From the IMG/VR virus record IMGVR_UViG_3300047284_000321, positions 1 through 28,054 of that record: 28,054 nt of DNA, one strand, 5' to 3'. The notes beneath the pieces are model-generated. The model was not told the DNA's origin. It searched no databases and was given only the letters and a program-made list of their open reading frames with translations. Source of the stretch: a virus. Positions 16,524 to 23,431 of this stretch are shown one piece after another (the stretch's first letter is position 1; every line of letters begins with the position of its first letter). Both the position numbers and the translations under genes were made by a program.

Positions 16524-16948
16524 GTGTTTGCAAGCCAGTGGTTTGAGCCGCAGCGCCCGTAGAAGTGATGGGCTTCGCCACGGCGGCGGGTGCCATGAGT
16601 TTCCATGTCTGCCGCATTTTCGGCAGCGGTGCCCCACGCCAGGTTTTCCAAGCGGTTGTCCCTGCAATCCCCGTTTAGGTGGCGAGTAAGTGCTCCTTCG
16701 GGAGCTGGCCCCACAAACGCCTCAAGCACAAGGCGGTGAACCTTCTTTGTAGTCCGCACACCGTTTTGGCAAAGCCCAATCAGCTGATAGCCATCCTTGT
16801 CGTTACCTGGCTTTAGGACTCGTTCTTTGCGAGTCAGGTAGTAACCCTTGCAGTTCCAGACCACGCTTTCAATTCGTTTGACTCTGCCCGCATCAGAGAC
16901 GACATAGGTCGATTCGTAGCCGACCACAGGTTTCCACTGTTCAGCCAT
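16520..16948 (-). CDS. HNH homing endonuclease with NUMOD4 domain (copy 1)
   Basis: This 142-residue protein has an N-terminal NUMOD4-like domain (WKPVVGYESTYVVSDAGRVK) and a HNH core: VHRLVLEAFVG, then GALTRHLNGDCRDNRLENLA with its His/Asn/His-equivalent residues and the closing WGTAAEN. Such free-standing endonucleases cut DNA lacking their gene and spread between phages. It overlaps the lysin by 8 bases upstream and the next gene by ATGA, so it is fitted into the operon without a visible scar. It is a paralogue of the gene at 19866-20423. Confidence 0.88.
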   Translation of the reverse strand: MAEQWKPVVGYESTYVVSDAGRVKRIESVVWNCKGYYLTRKERVLKPGNDKDGYQLIGLCQNGVRTTKKVHRLVLEAFVGPAPEGALTRHLNGDCRDNRLENLAWGTAAENAADMETHGTRRRGEAHHFYGRCGSNHWLANT

Positions 16949-17534
16949 GCTGGTGCATTAAGCGAATGAGCTTTTCGGGGTAAACCGGGTCAGTCGCGTA
17001 GCCTTGCCGCTTCAGTTCGTGCGCGGCCTCTTCTGCTGTCGCGCAGTGATTTACGCCTTTGTAGCCCTTGTAATCCAAGTACCAGCGTGTCACTAGGTAG
17101 TTCACGCAGTCCTTCAGGGTTGGGAAGTCGATAAACCCTGCGGTGATCGTGACGTAGTGACCGTCAACGAACTCCTGGGTTGACTTGTTGGTGCCGCTCC
17201 CCTTGATTCCAAACGCGTTCCATTTGCCCGACATCGCTGTGCCATGAGCTGACTCCAGCGCCCACTGCGCTGCCACCAGCTCAGGGAAGCGAGCACCGCA
17301 GACCCTGGCTGCAGCCTCTACGCCTTCCCAAGTGTTGGGGAAGTCGGCTGGCGCCGGTTCCCGTTCCCGCCATTTGGTCACCCACTCGGCTGAGTCAGTG
17401 AGCAGAGCGGGGTCGCTCTGGCTGAGGTGCTGACGCAGCAGCTCGATCGCAGCCTGCTGGTGAGGCTCGCCTTTGTAGTTGGCCCAGAACTGCCGCCAAT
17501 GCTCAGGCGTGAACTGCACTTGATCCATCGTCAC
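16941..17534 (-). CDS. Endolysin, glucosaminidase (FlgJ/lysozyme-subfamily 2 type)
   Basis: This 197-residue protein would cut the glycan strands of peptidoglycan at lysis. The glucosaminidase core covers about residues 70-195: PELVAAQWALESAHGTAMSG holds the catalytic Glu of the ALES motif, followed by KWNAFGIKGSG and DFPTLKDCVNYLVTRWY. The end, GYATDPVYPEKLIRLMHQHG, is typical of this family, where a Tyr-Ala-Thr-Asp-Pro motif closes the domain. The N-terminal 60 residues are charged and may bind the wall or be a linker. No signal peptide, so release would need a holin, and none is recognisable nearby. It is divergent from the recombinase. Confidence 0.88.
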   Translation of the reverse strand: MTMDQVQFTPEHWRQFWANYKGEPHQQAAIELLRQHLSQSDPALLTDSAEWVTKWREREPAPADFPNTWEGVEAAARVCGARFPELVAAQWALESAHGTAMSGKWNAFGIKGSGTNKSTQEFVDGHYVTITAGFIDFPTLKDCVNYLVTRWYLDYKGYKGVNHCATAEEAAHELKRQGYATDPVYPEKLIRLMHQHG

Positions 17535-17574
17535 TGCGCTTGCTCCGCCCTATTTAAGGAAAAGGTGCTCATAG

Positions 17575-17609
17575 CGCATACTAGGCGTGGACTGGGCTTT
17601 CAGTATGCG
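17575..17609. other. Inverted repeat at recombinase start (attP or operator candidate)
   Basis: CGCATACT (17575-17582) and AGTATGCG (17602-17609) form a perfect 8-bp inverted repeat separated by 19 bases, spanning the recombinase start codon. Large serine recombinases bind imperfect inverted repeats of about 40-50 bases at attP, which usually lies beside their gene. It may be part of attP or an autoregulatory site. Inference only. Confidence 0.35.
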
Positions 17610-18915
17610 TCTCGGCTACGGCCGCTGCAGCACCGACGAGCAAGCTGACGCATTACAAGCTCAGCTCTTAAGGCTGACACAGGCTGGCTGTGACGAGATC
17701 CTCAGCGACCTCGAAAGCGGCACCAACGACGAGCGCCCTGGTCTGCAGCAGGTGATGGCCTTGGTGATGGCCGGCAAGGTCACCGAGCTGCTGGTCACCC
17801 GTGTGGATCGCCTTGGCCGCCACGCTGCCTATGCCGATCAGCTCCTGGCGCTCTGCAGCCTCAAGGGTGTCACCGTCCGTGCGCTCGATGGCGGGGAGAT
17901 TGAAACGGCCACGCCTCAGGGCTTCTTCATGGCGCGCACCATGACGACCCTCGCTGAAATGGAGTCGCGGATGCTGAGCATGAGGCTGAAGAAGCAGTTC
18001 ACCGTCTACCGCCAGCAAGGCCGGCATCTGCGGCGCCGCAAACCGTTTGGCTACATGGGCGGCCCTGAACACAAGCTGGTGCCCAACCCTGACGAGTGGG
18101 ACCAAGCGCTCCGCGTCTTGGATGAACTGCGCCGCTATGGCAGCTTCAGCCGCACGGCCATGCACCTCCCTTCCTGGTGCAGCTGGACGCCAGCAGCAAG
18201 CAGCCTGCAAGCCTGGTTCTGCAACCCCGTGATCCGCGGGCACGTCGGCCATCACCTCGACAAGCATTCCGGCAAGGGCTGGCGTCAAGCCTGGGGCGAG
18301 ATCTACTACGACCAGCACGAAGCGCTGATCAGCGAAGCTGACTGGCAGGCCCTGGCCGACAGCCTGCGCCGCACAAAGAACAACTTCGCCGGCAAACCCA
18401 CGGTCGAGGCGCGGCACGGTCTGACCGGCCTGCTGGTGTGCGACAGCTGCGGCCATCGCATGAGGCGCAACAGCTCGGTCGGCGTGGTGTGGTGGCGCTG
18501 CCGGCATCGGCTCTGCACCGCCCGCGGCGGAATTAAGGAGTCGCTGGTGTTCCCGTTGGTAATTGATGCCTGCGTCAATGCAGCGCAGAAGTTGGCAGCA
18601 GTCGCCGCGGCCCCACCAGATGACGATCCGCGCATCGCCTTGAAGCGACGCGATCTGGAGGCGCTGCAATCCTTGGCAGCAAGAAACCCCGGCCTCCTGC
18701 CTGGCTGTAAAGCGCTGGAGCAGGAGATCGAGGCAATGCAACGGCGACCAGCACCGTCAGTTGATCTGGTCCGTTATCAACAGATGATGAGCGACCCGAA
18801 GTTCTTCACGGGTGCAACCGCAGATCAGCAGCGTGCGATCTATGGGGCGGTGCTGCAGGAACTACGGGTTGGACCAGGCGGTCACCCTGTGATGCCTGTT
18901 CTTCGTAGCTTTTGA
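17605..18915 (+). CDS. Large serine recombinase (phage integrase)
   Basis: This 436-residue protein would integrate and excise the phage. The N-terminal resolvase domain begins MRLGYGRCSTDEQADALQAQ with catalytic Ser9 in the usual R-x-S context. VTRVDRLGRHAAYADQLLAL and MARTMTTLAEMESRMLSMRL match the next conserved blocks. The recombinase domain follows (RRRKPFGYMGG). A zinc-ribbon with Cys at about 279 and 282 (CDSCGHRMRR) and a later CRHRLC pair is present, then a short coiled coil. I choose ATG 17605; GTG 17587 would add six residues before the domain. It is shorter than many large serine integrases (450-600) and resembles cyanobacterial XisF-type excisionases (inference). Confidence 0.92.
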   Translation: MRLGYGRCSTDEQADALQAQLLRLTQAGCDEILSDLESGTNDERPGLQQVMALVMAGKVTELLVTRVDRLGRHAAYADQLLALCSLKGVTVRALDGGEIETATPQGFFMARTMTTLAEMESRMLSMRLKKQFTVYRQQGRHLRRRKPFGYMGGPEHKLVPNPDEWDQALRVLDELRRYGSFSRTAMHLPSWCSWTPAASSLQAWFCNPVIRGHVGHHLDKHSGKGWRQAWGEIYYDQHEALISEADWQALADSLRRTKNNFAGKPTVEARHGLTGLLVCDSCGHRMRRNSSVGVVWWRCRHRLCTARGGIKESLVFPLVIDACVNAAQKLAAVAAAPPDDDPRIALKRRDLEALQSLAARNPGLLPGCKALEQEIEAMQRRPAPSVDLVRYQQMMSDPKFFTGATADQQRAIYGAVLQELRVGPGGHPVMPVLRSF

Positions 18916-18967
18916 TCCTGGCGAGCAGCGCCTCGCGCAACGTGAGCAGCTTCGGGTCGTCGCTCAT
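18806..18967 (-). CDS. Small ORF coupled to sigma factor gene
   Basis: ATG at 18967 overlaps the sigma-factor stop as ATGA and opens a 53-residue frame to TGA at 18806. The first 28 residues (MSDDPKLLTLREALLARIKS and onward) are helical and look like protein; the last 20 are Pro/His-rich and overlap the antisense 3' end of the recombinase by 110 bases. It may be the last gene of the early operon, possibly cut short where the recombinase module joined. No family recognised. Confidence 0.4.
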   Translation of the reverse strand: MSDDPKLLTLREALLARIKSYEEQASQGDRLVQPVVPAAPPHRSHAADLRLHP

Positions 18968-19869
18968 GCCGCCACCCCTTGCATGGCGGCCTTGCGCAGC
19001 TTTCTCATCACGCGCTTCTCAAGCTGCTGCACGTTTTGACGTGTGCAGCCCATGCGCTTAGCCACTGCAATCTGCGAGAGACCCTCGCCTTTGCAGTCGA
19101 TGCCATGGCGCAGGTTGATCAGCGTGCGCTCCTTCTCGTTCAGCCTGTCAAGCCAGATGTCCAGCTTGCAGAGCAGCGAGTCCTTCTCCAGCTCCTCCAT
19201 CGGAGTGGTGTCGGTGCTCTCGATCAGGTCAACCAGAGAGCAAGTGTTTTTCTCGCCCTTGGTGTTGTGTGCCTTGGCGTCAAGGCTGCCGCACCCTGAG
19301 GCATGGGTGAGGTAGCCCTGCATCACATTGATGGTGACGCCGCAGTAGTCAGCGCACTCCTGTGGAGTCGGCGGCCGGTGGTGATCGCGGATGAACGATG
19401 GCGCCCAGTTGCGGATCTTGTTCAGGCAGTCGATCGCATTGATCGGCAGCCGAACGGTGCGGTCCTGTTGAGAGATCGCCCTTGTGATGCCCTGGCGAAT
19501 CCACCAGTAAAGATACGTGCTGGCCTTGTACCCTCTTTCAGGGTCAAACTTTTCAACCCCTCGAACTAAGCCAAACATGCCTTCTTGCACGAGATCAGAT
19601 AGATCAAGCGTGCGAACATGAAAGACATAGCGCTTAGCAATGCTCACCACCAGGCGAAGGTTGGCGGTGATCATGCGCTCCTTGGCTCGTTCGCCGGCGC
19701 GTAACACCCGGTTCTCCTCTTTGGTGTAGGGGCCTGCCGGGTTTGCCTCCCGCAAGACAACCATGGCCTGCACCCTGCGCGAGAGAAGAATCTCCTCTTC
19801 GTGCGTCAGCAGTGGGATCTTCCCGGCTCGGTTGAGGAACCACGAAATGGCGTCAGTGTTTTCGCTCAC
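18964..19869 (-). CDS. Phage-encoded sigma-70 family factor (cyanobacterial group 2-like)
   Basis: This 301-residue protein has region 1.2 (ISWFLNRAGKIPLLTHEEEI, about 8-27) and the full region 2: ANLRLVVSIAKRYVFHVRTL, DLVQEGMFGLVRGVEKFDPE, and the melting/-10 segment YKASTYLYWWIRQGITRAIS, then RTVRLPIN. Region 3 follows, and region 4 reads LNEKERTLINLRHG and LSQIAVAKRMGCTRQNVQQL as the -35 HTH. This is the architecture of host primary/group 2 sigma factors of cyanobacteria, not of divergent phage sigmas such as T4 gp55. It could redirect host polymerase to phage promoters. It starts by ATGA overlap with the HNH gene and lies in the leftward early operon. Confidence 0.93.
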   Translation of the reverse strand: MSENTDAISWFLNRAGKIPLLTHEEEILLSRRVQAMVVLREANPAGPYTKEENRVLRAGERAKERMITANLRLVVSIAKRYVFHVRTLDLSDLVQEGMFGLVRGVEKFDPERGYKASTYLYWWIRQGITRAISQQDRTVRLPINAIDCLNKIRNWAPSFIRDHHRPPTPQECADYCGVTINVMQGYLTHASGCGSLDAKAHNTKGEKNTCSLVDLIESTDTTPMEELEKDSLLCKLDIWLDRLNEKERTLINLRHGIDCKGEGLSQIAVAKRMGCTRQNVQQLEKRVMRKLRKAAMQGVAA

Positions 19870-20423
19870 GCCGGCACCTCCAGCCAGGCCCAGTTGCGAC
19901 CAGTCGCAATGTGGCTGATGTTTTCAGCGCGCACGCCGAATTCACGGCCGAGAGACGCACGGCTTTCACCAGCAAGCAGCCGGCGCTTGATCTCAACCAC
20001 TTGCTCCTCTGTGAGCCTGGCTGAGCCATTCCTGGTGCCCCTGGGCAAGGTGCCGTCGCGCAAGCGATCGGCACCGTTGTTGTCCGATGGCGTGCCGTAG
20101 GACAAGTTGCAAAGACGGTTGTCCAGGGGGCCACCAGGACCGTGGCGGACGATGTGCCCCTCAGGGCAAGGGCCAAGAAATGCCTCGGCCACCAAGCGGT
20201 GAACGAGCACCTGCTTGCCCGCTACGTTTGCGGAGGCATAGCGGCCGATGCCAGGCCGAAGCACGCGACCCTTCAGGCGCTTGCAATGCGCTGGGCGCTG
20301 CTTGATCTCAGAGTCGTTGGCGATGACGCCAACTTCACGGTCAAGGCTGCGCACACGGCCAAGGTCGCTGACTTCGTAGTTAGGCGCCCAGCTGATGGGA
20401 CGCCACGTTTCGGTGACGTGCAT
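19866..20423 (-). CDS. HNH homing endonuclease with NUMOD4 and HTH tail (copy 2)
   Basis: This 185-residue paralogue of the 16520-16948 gene has NUMOD4 (WRPISWAPNYEVSDLGRVRS), a HNH block (VHRLVAEAFLGPCPEGHIVR, then a His-Gly-Pro-Gly-Gly segment and PLDNRLCNLSYG), and an added C-terminal helix-turn-helix (LTEEQVVEIKRRLLAGESRA, LGREFGVRAENISHI) that would aid DNA targeting. The second HNH position reads HGPGG in place of the HLNGD seen in copy 1, so metal binding may be altered. It overlaps its upstream neighbour as TGATG and the sigma gene as ATGA, again seamless in the operon. Confidence 0.86.
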   Translation of the reverse strand: MHVTETWRPISWAPNYEVSDLGRVRSLDREVGVIANDSEIKQRPAHCKRLKGRVLRPGIGRYASANVAGKQVLVHRLVAEAFLGPCPEGHIVRHGPGGPLDNRLCNLSYGTPSDNNGADRLRDGTLPRGTRNGSARLTEEQVVEIKRRLLAGESRASLGREFGVRAENISHIATGRNWAWLEVPA

Positions 20424-20719
20424 CAGAACAGGTCTCCCGCCTCAATTTTGTTCTTCGGGTCGCTGGTGACACCAAGCAGGTAGTCATTGCCAGCAGCGCT
20501 CGTGCGGGGCAGCAGCTTCTGTGAAACGGTGACGCACGGCTCACCCTTCTTGTTGGTGGTGATCAGGGCGTCAGTGCTGTTGGCCCAAGCGTGCAGGGCG
20601 TTGATCTGCTCCAGGGGCCATTCAGACTTGGCCCAGAACTCGTTCTCCTTGCCTTCAATCTTGGATTTGTTGAAGGTGCTGTACAGGGTGAAAGCGTCGG
20701 GGGCGTATTCAGGCGACAT
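20423..20719 (-). CDS. Unknown early phage protein
   Basis: This 98-residue acidic-to-neutral protein begins MSPEYAPDAFTLYSTFNKSK. The middle segment EWPLEQINALHAWANSTDAL is helical; strands follow (DALITTNKKGEPCVTVSQKL) and a final DYLLGVTSDPKN. Its length and position just below recombination genes suggest a nucleic-acid-related accessory, but no motif proves this. It overlaps upstream by 11 bases and downstream by one base (TGATG), so it is part of the same transcript. Confidence 0.6.
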   Translation of the reverse strand: MSPEYAPDAFTLYSTFNKSKIEGKENEFWAKSEWPLEQINALHAWANSTDALITTNKKGEPCVTVSQKLLPRTSAAGNDYLLGVTSDPKNKIEAGDLF

Positions 20720-20918
20720 TGCGGAACTGTTGTGAGAGAAGGTGGTTGATGGCGGTGTTGATGCTCCAGTCGTTCTGACGGCAAAGTGCCATCAGGTCGG
20801 CATAGAGGTCGGGCTGCAGCTTTGCGCTAATGCGATACCTGTTCTTCCAGTCCTCACGGTCAACACCGTTAGGACGTGGCTCGCGAGGCGTGCGCTGTTG
20901 GGCGTAGCTCTCAGCCAT
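20709..20918 (-). CDS. Small protein, possible ribbon-helix-helix regulator
   Basis: A 69-residue form starts at ATG 20918 and overlaps the upstream stop as ATGGCTGA; an 86-residue form from ATG 20969 is possible. The basic N-terminus (AQQRTPREPRPNGVDREDWK) leads into NRYRISAKLQPDLYADLMAL and CRQNDWSINTAINHLLSQQF. That is one strand followed by two helices, the pattern of ribbon-helix-helix proteins of the CopG/Arc type. RHH is inferred from this pattern only. Confidence 0.55.
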   Translation of the reverse strand: MAESYAQQRTPREPRPNGVDREDWKNRYRISAKLQPDLYADLMALCRQNDWSINTAINHLLSQQFRNVA

Positions 20919-21213
20919 GAACTGATGAAATTGAGTTTCGTCCACGGGTGCGGCTTGGCATGGGGACATCGACGGCCTCAACCTCAAGGTCTGGGAAGAG
21001 GTGAAGCAATGCCCTGGCACGCTCGGCGGCACCTTCTGGCGTGACGAACTGCAGGGCAATGGCCGAGTTGTCAGTGAACGGATCACTGTCGTCAGCGACG
21101 ATCGAGTGATCAGCTAGCCAGCCGCTGTCCGTTTTCAGTAGGAAGCGGACGCACTGGCTGTAGAGACTGGAGCAGCGATATCGCTGCCTTGATGAGGGCT
21201 TCGTTCTGTCCAT
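20911..21213 (-). CDS. Unknown small early protein, start uncertain
   Basis: The believable part reads LLKTDSGWLADHSIVADDSD, then NSAIALQFVTPEGAAERARA and a closing helix with LFPDLEVEAVDVPM, about 75 residues. The only in-frame standard start is ATG 21213, which would overlap the upstream gene by 104 bases and add a basic, low-quality N-terminus. A CTG at about 21136 may be the true start. Function unknown. Confidence 0.45.
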   Translation of the reverse strand: MDRTKPSSRQRYRCSSLYSQCVRFLLKTDSGWLADHSIVADDSDPFTDNSAIALQFVTPEGAAERARALLHLFPDLEVEAVDVPMPSRTRGRNSISSVHG

Positions 21214-21325
21214 GTTCAACAGCTGAATAGAAGCGTGACTGGAAGTAGCTCTGCGTCCATTGATCGCGAACTTCATCTTGAAGATCCAGAAGAGCGGCGA
21301 GAGCCAGTTCAAAGCGTGGGGTCAC
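21110..21325 (-). CDS. Unknown small helical early protein
   Basis: This 71-residue protein starts at GTG 21325, overlapping the Erf stop as GTGA. It is almost wholly helical: FELALAALLDLQDEVRDQWT, then EALIKAAISLLQSLQP. No known motif. The tight coupling to the annealing protein suggests co-expression and perhaps an accessory role. Confidence 0.55.
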   Translation of the reverse strand: MTPRFELALAALLDLQDEVRDQWTQSYFQSRFYSAVEHGQNEALIKAAISLLQSLQPVRPLPTENGQRLAS

Positions 21326-22020
21326 GGTTGCGTGAGAGTGGCGAGGATCTGCTGAGCGACGGCCCCGTGTTCGACTTCTTGCAGGTGCTTCGTGATGGCT
21401 TCCTTCTCGTCAAGCTTGAAGTGCTTGCGGTATTGAGAGCAGAAGCTGTCGAAGGATTGAGCGTCAGAAGTCTTGAGGTGTTTGAGCACCTCGATGATTT
21501 CGTCGCGCTCAGCTGCAGGAAGCGGCTTGGGTGCGTCGGGAGCAGGTGACTTCTCTGCTTTAGGCGCGGTTGGCTTGGCCTGCGCAGGCGTAGGGGAAGA
21601 TTTCACAGTTTTGGCCGCGGCCGGTGCTGTTTTCTGCGGAGGTGCAGCAGATTCGCCGTCGTCGTCTTCAATGCCAGCGGCCAGGCCGAGGATTGAAAGC
21701 AGGCTGTAGCGCCGCAAGTAGGTGGTGGCACCACCGAAATCGTGAAGCGGATTGCGGCCGGAGCCGATGATCATCGGCAGATCGCTGTCGATGGTTTCGC
21801 CGCTGGTGTGCCGCAGCGTGGTGCGCAGCACTGGGGTGCCTTCGGTTGGGATGAAGGTCTGAGTGATGGCCAGGCCGTTCTTGCTGAGAGCAGGAAGGAC
21901 AGCGGAAAGCACAGTGGCGAGGTCGGCGTAGTGGCCGAAGTTGCCGCGGGCTTCTTTGTGAATGGTGGCCACGTCTTTGTGAAAGCCACAAAGCGCGGAG
22001 GTGAGGTTGGCTTCTGTCAT
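21322..22020 (-). CDS. erf: ERF-family single-strand annealing protein
   Basis: This 232-residue recombination protein would anneal single strands during phage recombination or circularisation. The ERF signature is clear at about residues 22-118: KEARGNFGHYADLATVLSAV, LPALSKNGLAITQTF, LRHTSGETIDSDLPM and TTYLRRYSLLSILGLAAGIE followed by an acidic DDDG. A Pro/Ala/Lys-rich linker (about 122-170) joins a C-terminal helical domain (AERDEIIEVLKHLKTSDAQS). It starts by ATGA overlap with the preceding small gene and is the second gene of the leftward operon. A RecB-like nuclease that could supply ssDNA is encoded separately at 26922-27584. Confidence 0.92.
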   Translation of the reverse strand: MTEANLTSALCGFHKDVATIHKEARGNFGHYADLATVLSAVLPALSKNGLAITQTFIPTEGTPVLRTTLRHTSGETIDSDLPMIIGSGRNPLHDFGGATTYLRRYSLLSILGLAAGIEDDDGESAAPPQKTAPAAAKTVKSSPTPAQAKPTAPKAEKSPAPDAPKPLPAAERDEIIEVLKHLKTSDAQSFDSFCSQYRKHFKLDEKEAITKHLQEVEHGAVAQQILATLTQP

Positions 22021-22229
22021 TTGCGCAGGGCTATGCGAGCTTCACGCACGCCGCTGTGCCATTGGCTCAGCGATGCACGTTGCTCTGGTGTGAAGGATTC
22101 CCAAGCGATCGTTTCGACCACTGAGGTGATGAGTGCGTCGGCTTCATCAACGGCCTCGTCTACGGCCTCGATGAAGCGAGCGCATTTCAGGTAGAGATCA
22201 TTGGCTTCGGGGGGTGTGACTCGGTGCAT
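22017..22229 (-). CDS. Small unknown protein, first gene of leftward early operon
   Basis: I take ATG 22229, giving 70 residues beginning MHRVTPPEANDLYLKCARFI; longer frames from 22247 or 22271 would run into the promoter and operator. The protein is acidic and helical (EAVDEAVDEADALITSVVET) with FTPEQRASLSQWHSGVREA near the end. Function unknown. Its stop overlaps the Erf start as ATGA. Confidence 0.6.
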   Translation of the reverse strand: MHRVTPPEANDLYLKCARFIEAVDEAVDEADALITSVVETIAWESFTPEQRASLSQWHSGVREARIALRK

Positions 22230-22251
22230 CGCTGCTGCGGGGTGCATCACG

Positions 22252-22285
22252 AAGGTAGGGGTCAACTCCACCCTGGGTCAACCCT
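22252..22285 (-). promoter_or_regulatory. Leftward early promoter with two operators
   Basis: Two copies of the operator element lie 16 bases apart: GGGGTCAACTCC (22258-22269) and TGGGTCAACCCT (22274-22285). Read on the minus strand, TTGACC within the upper copy (22276-22281) can serve as -35, with TACCTT (22252-22257) as a weak -10 at 18-base spacing. A repressor here would block the Erf-sigma operon. Confidence 0.6.
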
Positions 22286-22323
22286 ACGCAGCCGAGGCGC
22301 AGCAGTGCGTTTGCGTCTCAGCG

Positions 22324-22965
22324 TTAGACCCCAGTCGCCCACTGCCTGATGCCGCGTTCTGCTGCGCCTTGCAGCTCATCCACCTCGTCAGGTTCCCACT
22401 CGCTCCAGCCGCTCAACACGTCGCGCATCTTCTCCAGTTGCGCATCGGTGAGGTCGTCTAAGCAGCGCAAAAGTTGGTCCCATGCTTCGACAGGGGAGAG
22501 CATCTGCGTGCGTGCGTGATCACGGAAGGCATCGCGCATCTGCTTGCTGAGGGCTGAGGCTTCCTCTGGCGTGCACTGCTGCGGAGCGATCAGATCGTCA
22601 GGCAGCGGCTGCTCACCAATGAACATGGCGAAGAAGCCGGCGGCACTGGCCACCAGGCCGTCTGCGGTGTGGAACGGCTCACTGCCGATGAGACGATCGC
22701 GCAGTGAACGGCTCGTGATCAGCTTGAAGTCCTGGGTGGCGACAGCACGGTTGAAGGCGGCTAGGCCGATCCAAAAATCCGGCTTCATCTGAAGCTCCCC
22801 CCTGGTACACAAACTGACCTGGCTGTTCCACGGCCCTGGTGAACCGGCGGCCTTGGCCCAGTCGTGCAGGGTCTGCTGTGACCAGCCGTTGCGACGAAGC
22901 CAGACGGCCAATGCCTTCCCGAAGGCCGTGCGACACGCCTGCTGATCGGCAGGGGCGGGGTTCAT
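22324..22965 (-). CDS. Repressor-like regulator with N-terminal helix-turn-helix
   Basis: This 213-residue protein has an XRE-like helical N-terminus: AFGKALAVWLRRNGWSQQTL, HDWAKAAG, and then NSQVSLCTRGELQMKPDFWI, which fits a helix-turn-helix plus the following helices. The rest is acidic and helical (AFRDHARTQMLSPVEAWDQL; LDDLTDAQLEKMRDVL) and may dimerise. No Ser-Lys LexA/CI peptidase motif is evident, so RecA-driven self-cleavage is not expected; relief by the antirepressor would fit. It is divergent from the rightward promoter at 23042 and has an operator 17 bases before its start. The regulator role is inferred from the HTH and position. Confidence 0.7.
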   Translation of the reverse strand: MNPAPADQQACRTAFGKALAVWLRRNGWSQQTLHDWAKAAGSPGPWNSQVSLCTRGELQMKPDFWIGLAAFNRAVATQDFKLITSRSLRDRLIGSEPFHTADGLVASAAGFFAMFIGEQPLPDDLIAPQQCTPEEASALSKQMRDAFRDHARTQMLSPVEAWDQLLRCLDDLTDAQLEKMRDVLSGWSEWEPDEVDELQGAAERGIRQWATGV

Positions 22966-22982
22966 GAGTTGAGGGTGACTCT

Positions 22983-22997
22983 GGGGTCAACCCTATA
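22983..22997 (-). promoter_or_regulatory. Operator and possible promoter of the repressor-like gene
   Basis: GGGGTCAACCCT (22983-22994) is one mismatch from the consensus. On the minus strand TATAGG (22992-22997) abuts it and could be a -10 element; a good -35 is not seen. The operator ends 17 bases from the start codon, so binding would autoregulate. Confidence 0.5.
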
Positions 22998-23041
22998 GGG
23001 CATTGGCCGGAGCTGGGCAGTCCCTAAATAGGGGCGCCGTA

Positions 23042-23070
23042 TTGCACCGGGGTTGACCCCGTGCTATGCT
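23042..23070 (+). promoter_or_regulatory. Rightward promoter with operator in spacer
   Basis: TTGCAC (23042-23047), a 17-base spacer and TATGCT (23065-23070) form a good sigma-70 promoter. The perfect operator GGGGTTGACCCC (23049-23060) fills the spacer, so a bound repressor would exclude polymerase. It faces the 55-residue gene in the cro position. Confidence 0.75.
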
Positions 23071-23179
23071 CATGGTGTCAGCAGGAGAGACCGCGTGTGC
23101 GGCCCTGCAGGCACAGCACTCCTGAGCCCTACGGACCGCGCCACGGCGTCCGCTGGCAGCACATCGACAACTGAGTCAC

Positions 23180-23347
23180 ATGACACCACTCGACCGCCTC
23201 AATCGGGCACTGGTCATTCAGAACGCTCTGACTGAGCTGATGACCGATACAGAGGCAGACACATACGAAGTGCTCACGGAGCACTTCAACGATTACATCA
23301 ACGATCTTCGGATCGACTATCAGGATTCACTGGGTTCTGAGATCTGA
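23180..23347 (+). CDS. 55-residue acidic protein in cro position
   Basis: ATG 23180 to TGA 23345-23347 encodes MTPLDRLNRALVIQNALTEL and continues through TEADTYEVLTEHFNDYINDL. It is acidic and helical, without a clear helix-turn-helix. It is the first gene after the operator-controlled rightward promoter and is closed by a strong terminator 4 bases after its stop, so it is expressed as a single-gene transcript with a leader of about 100 bases. That arrangement is typical of an early control protein, but function is not known. Confidence 0.6.
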   Translation: MTPLDRLNRALVIQNALTELMTDTEADTYEVLTEHFNDYINDLRIDYQDSLGSEI

Positions 23348-23351
23348 TGCA

Positions 23352-23373
23352 CGGGGGCCGCAGCCCCCGTTTT
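23352..23373 (+). terminator. Intrinsic terminator after the 55-residue gene
   Basis: A perfect 7-bp stem CGGGGGC/GCCCCCG with loop CGCA is followed by TTTT (23370-23373). It lies 4 bases after the stop. Confidence 0.9.
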
Positions 23374-23431
23374 CGTGCCCCTAGAGCGCTTGGAAAGAGA
23401 CAGCGCAGGGGCTTCCACCGCATTCAACCCA

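Noticed and set aside
16977-16988. Operator-like GGGGTAAACCGG in the lysin gene
   Set aside because: Two mismatches in the right half, inside coding sequence and away from any promoter; probably chance.
17668-18741. 357-residue minus-strand ORF opposite the serine recombinase
   Set aside because: Long only because of codon bias in the recombinase; no domain, and the plus-strand gene has all recombinase motifs.
22321-22332. Possible seventh operator at the end of the repressor-like gene
   Set aside because: Two mismatches from consensus and overlapping the stop codon; too weak to count.
23053-23058. TTGACC within the operator as a -35 for the rightward promoter
   Set aside because: No -10 lies 16-18 bases downstream; TTGCAC at 23042 with TATGCT fits better.
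23053-23235. 60-residue ORF beginning within the rightward promoter
   Set aside because: Its start lies inside the operator and -10 region, so it could not be on the transcript from that promoter; composition is Thr/Ser/Arg-rich shadow.
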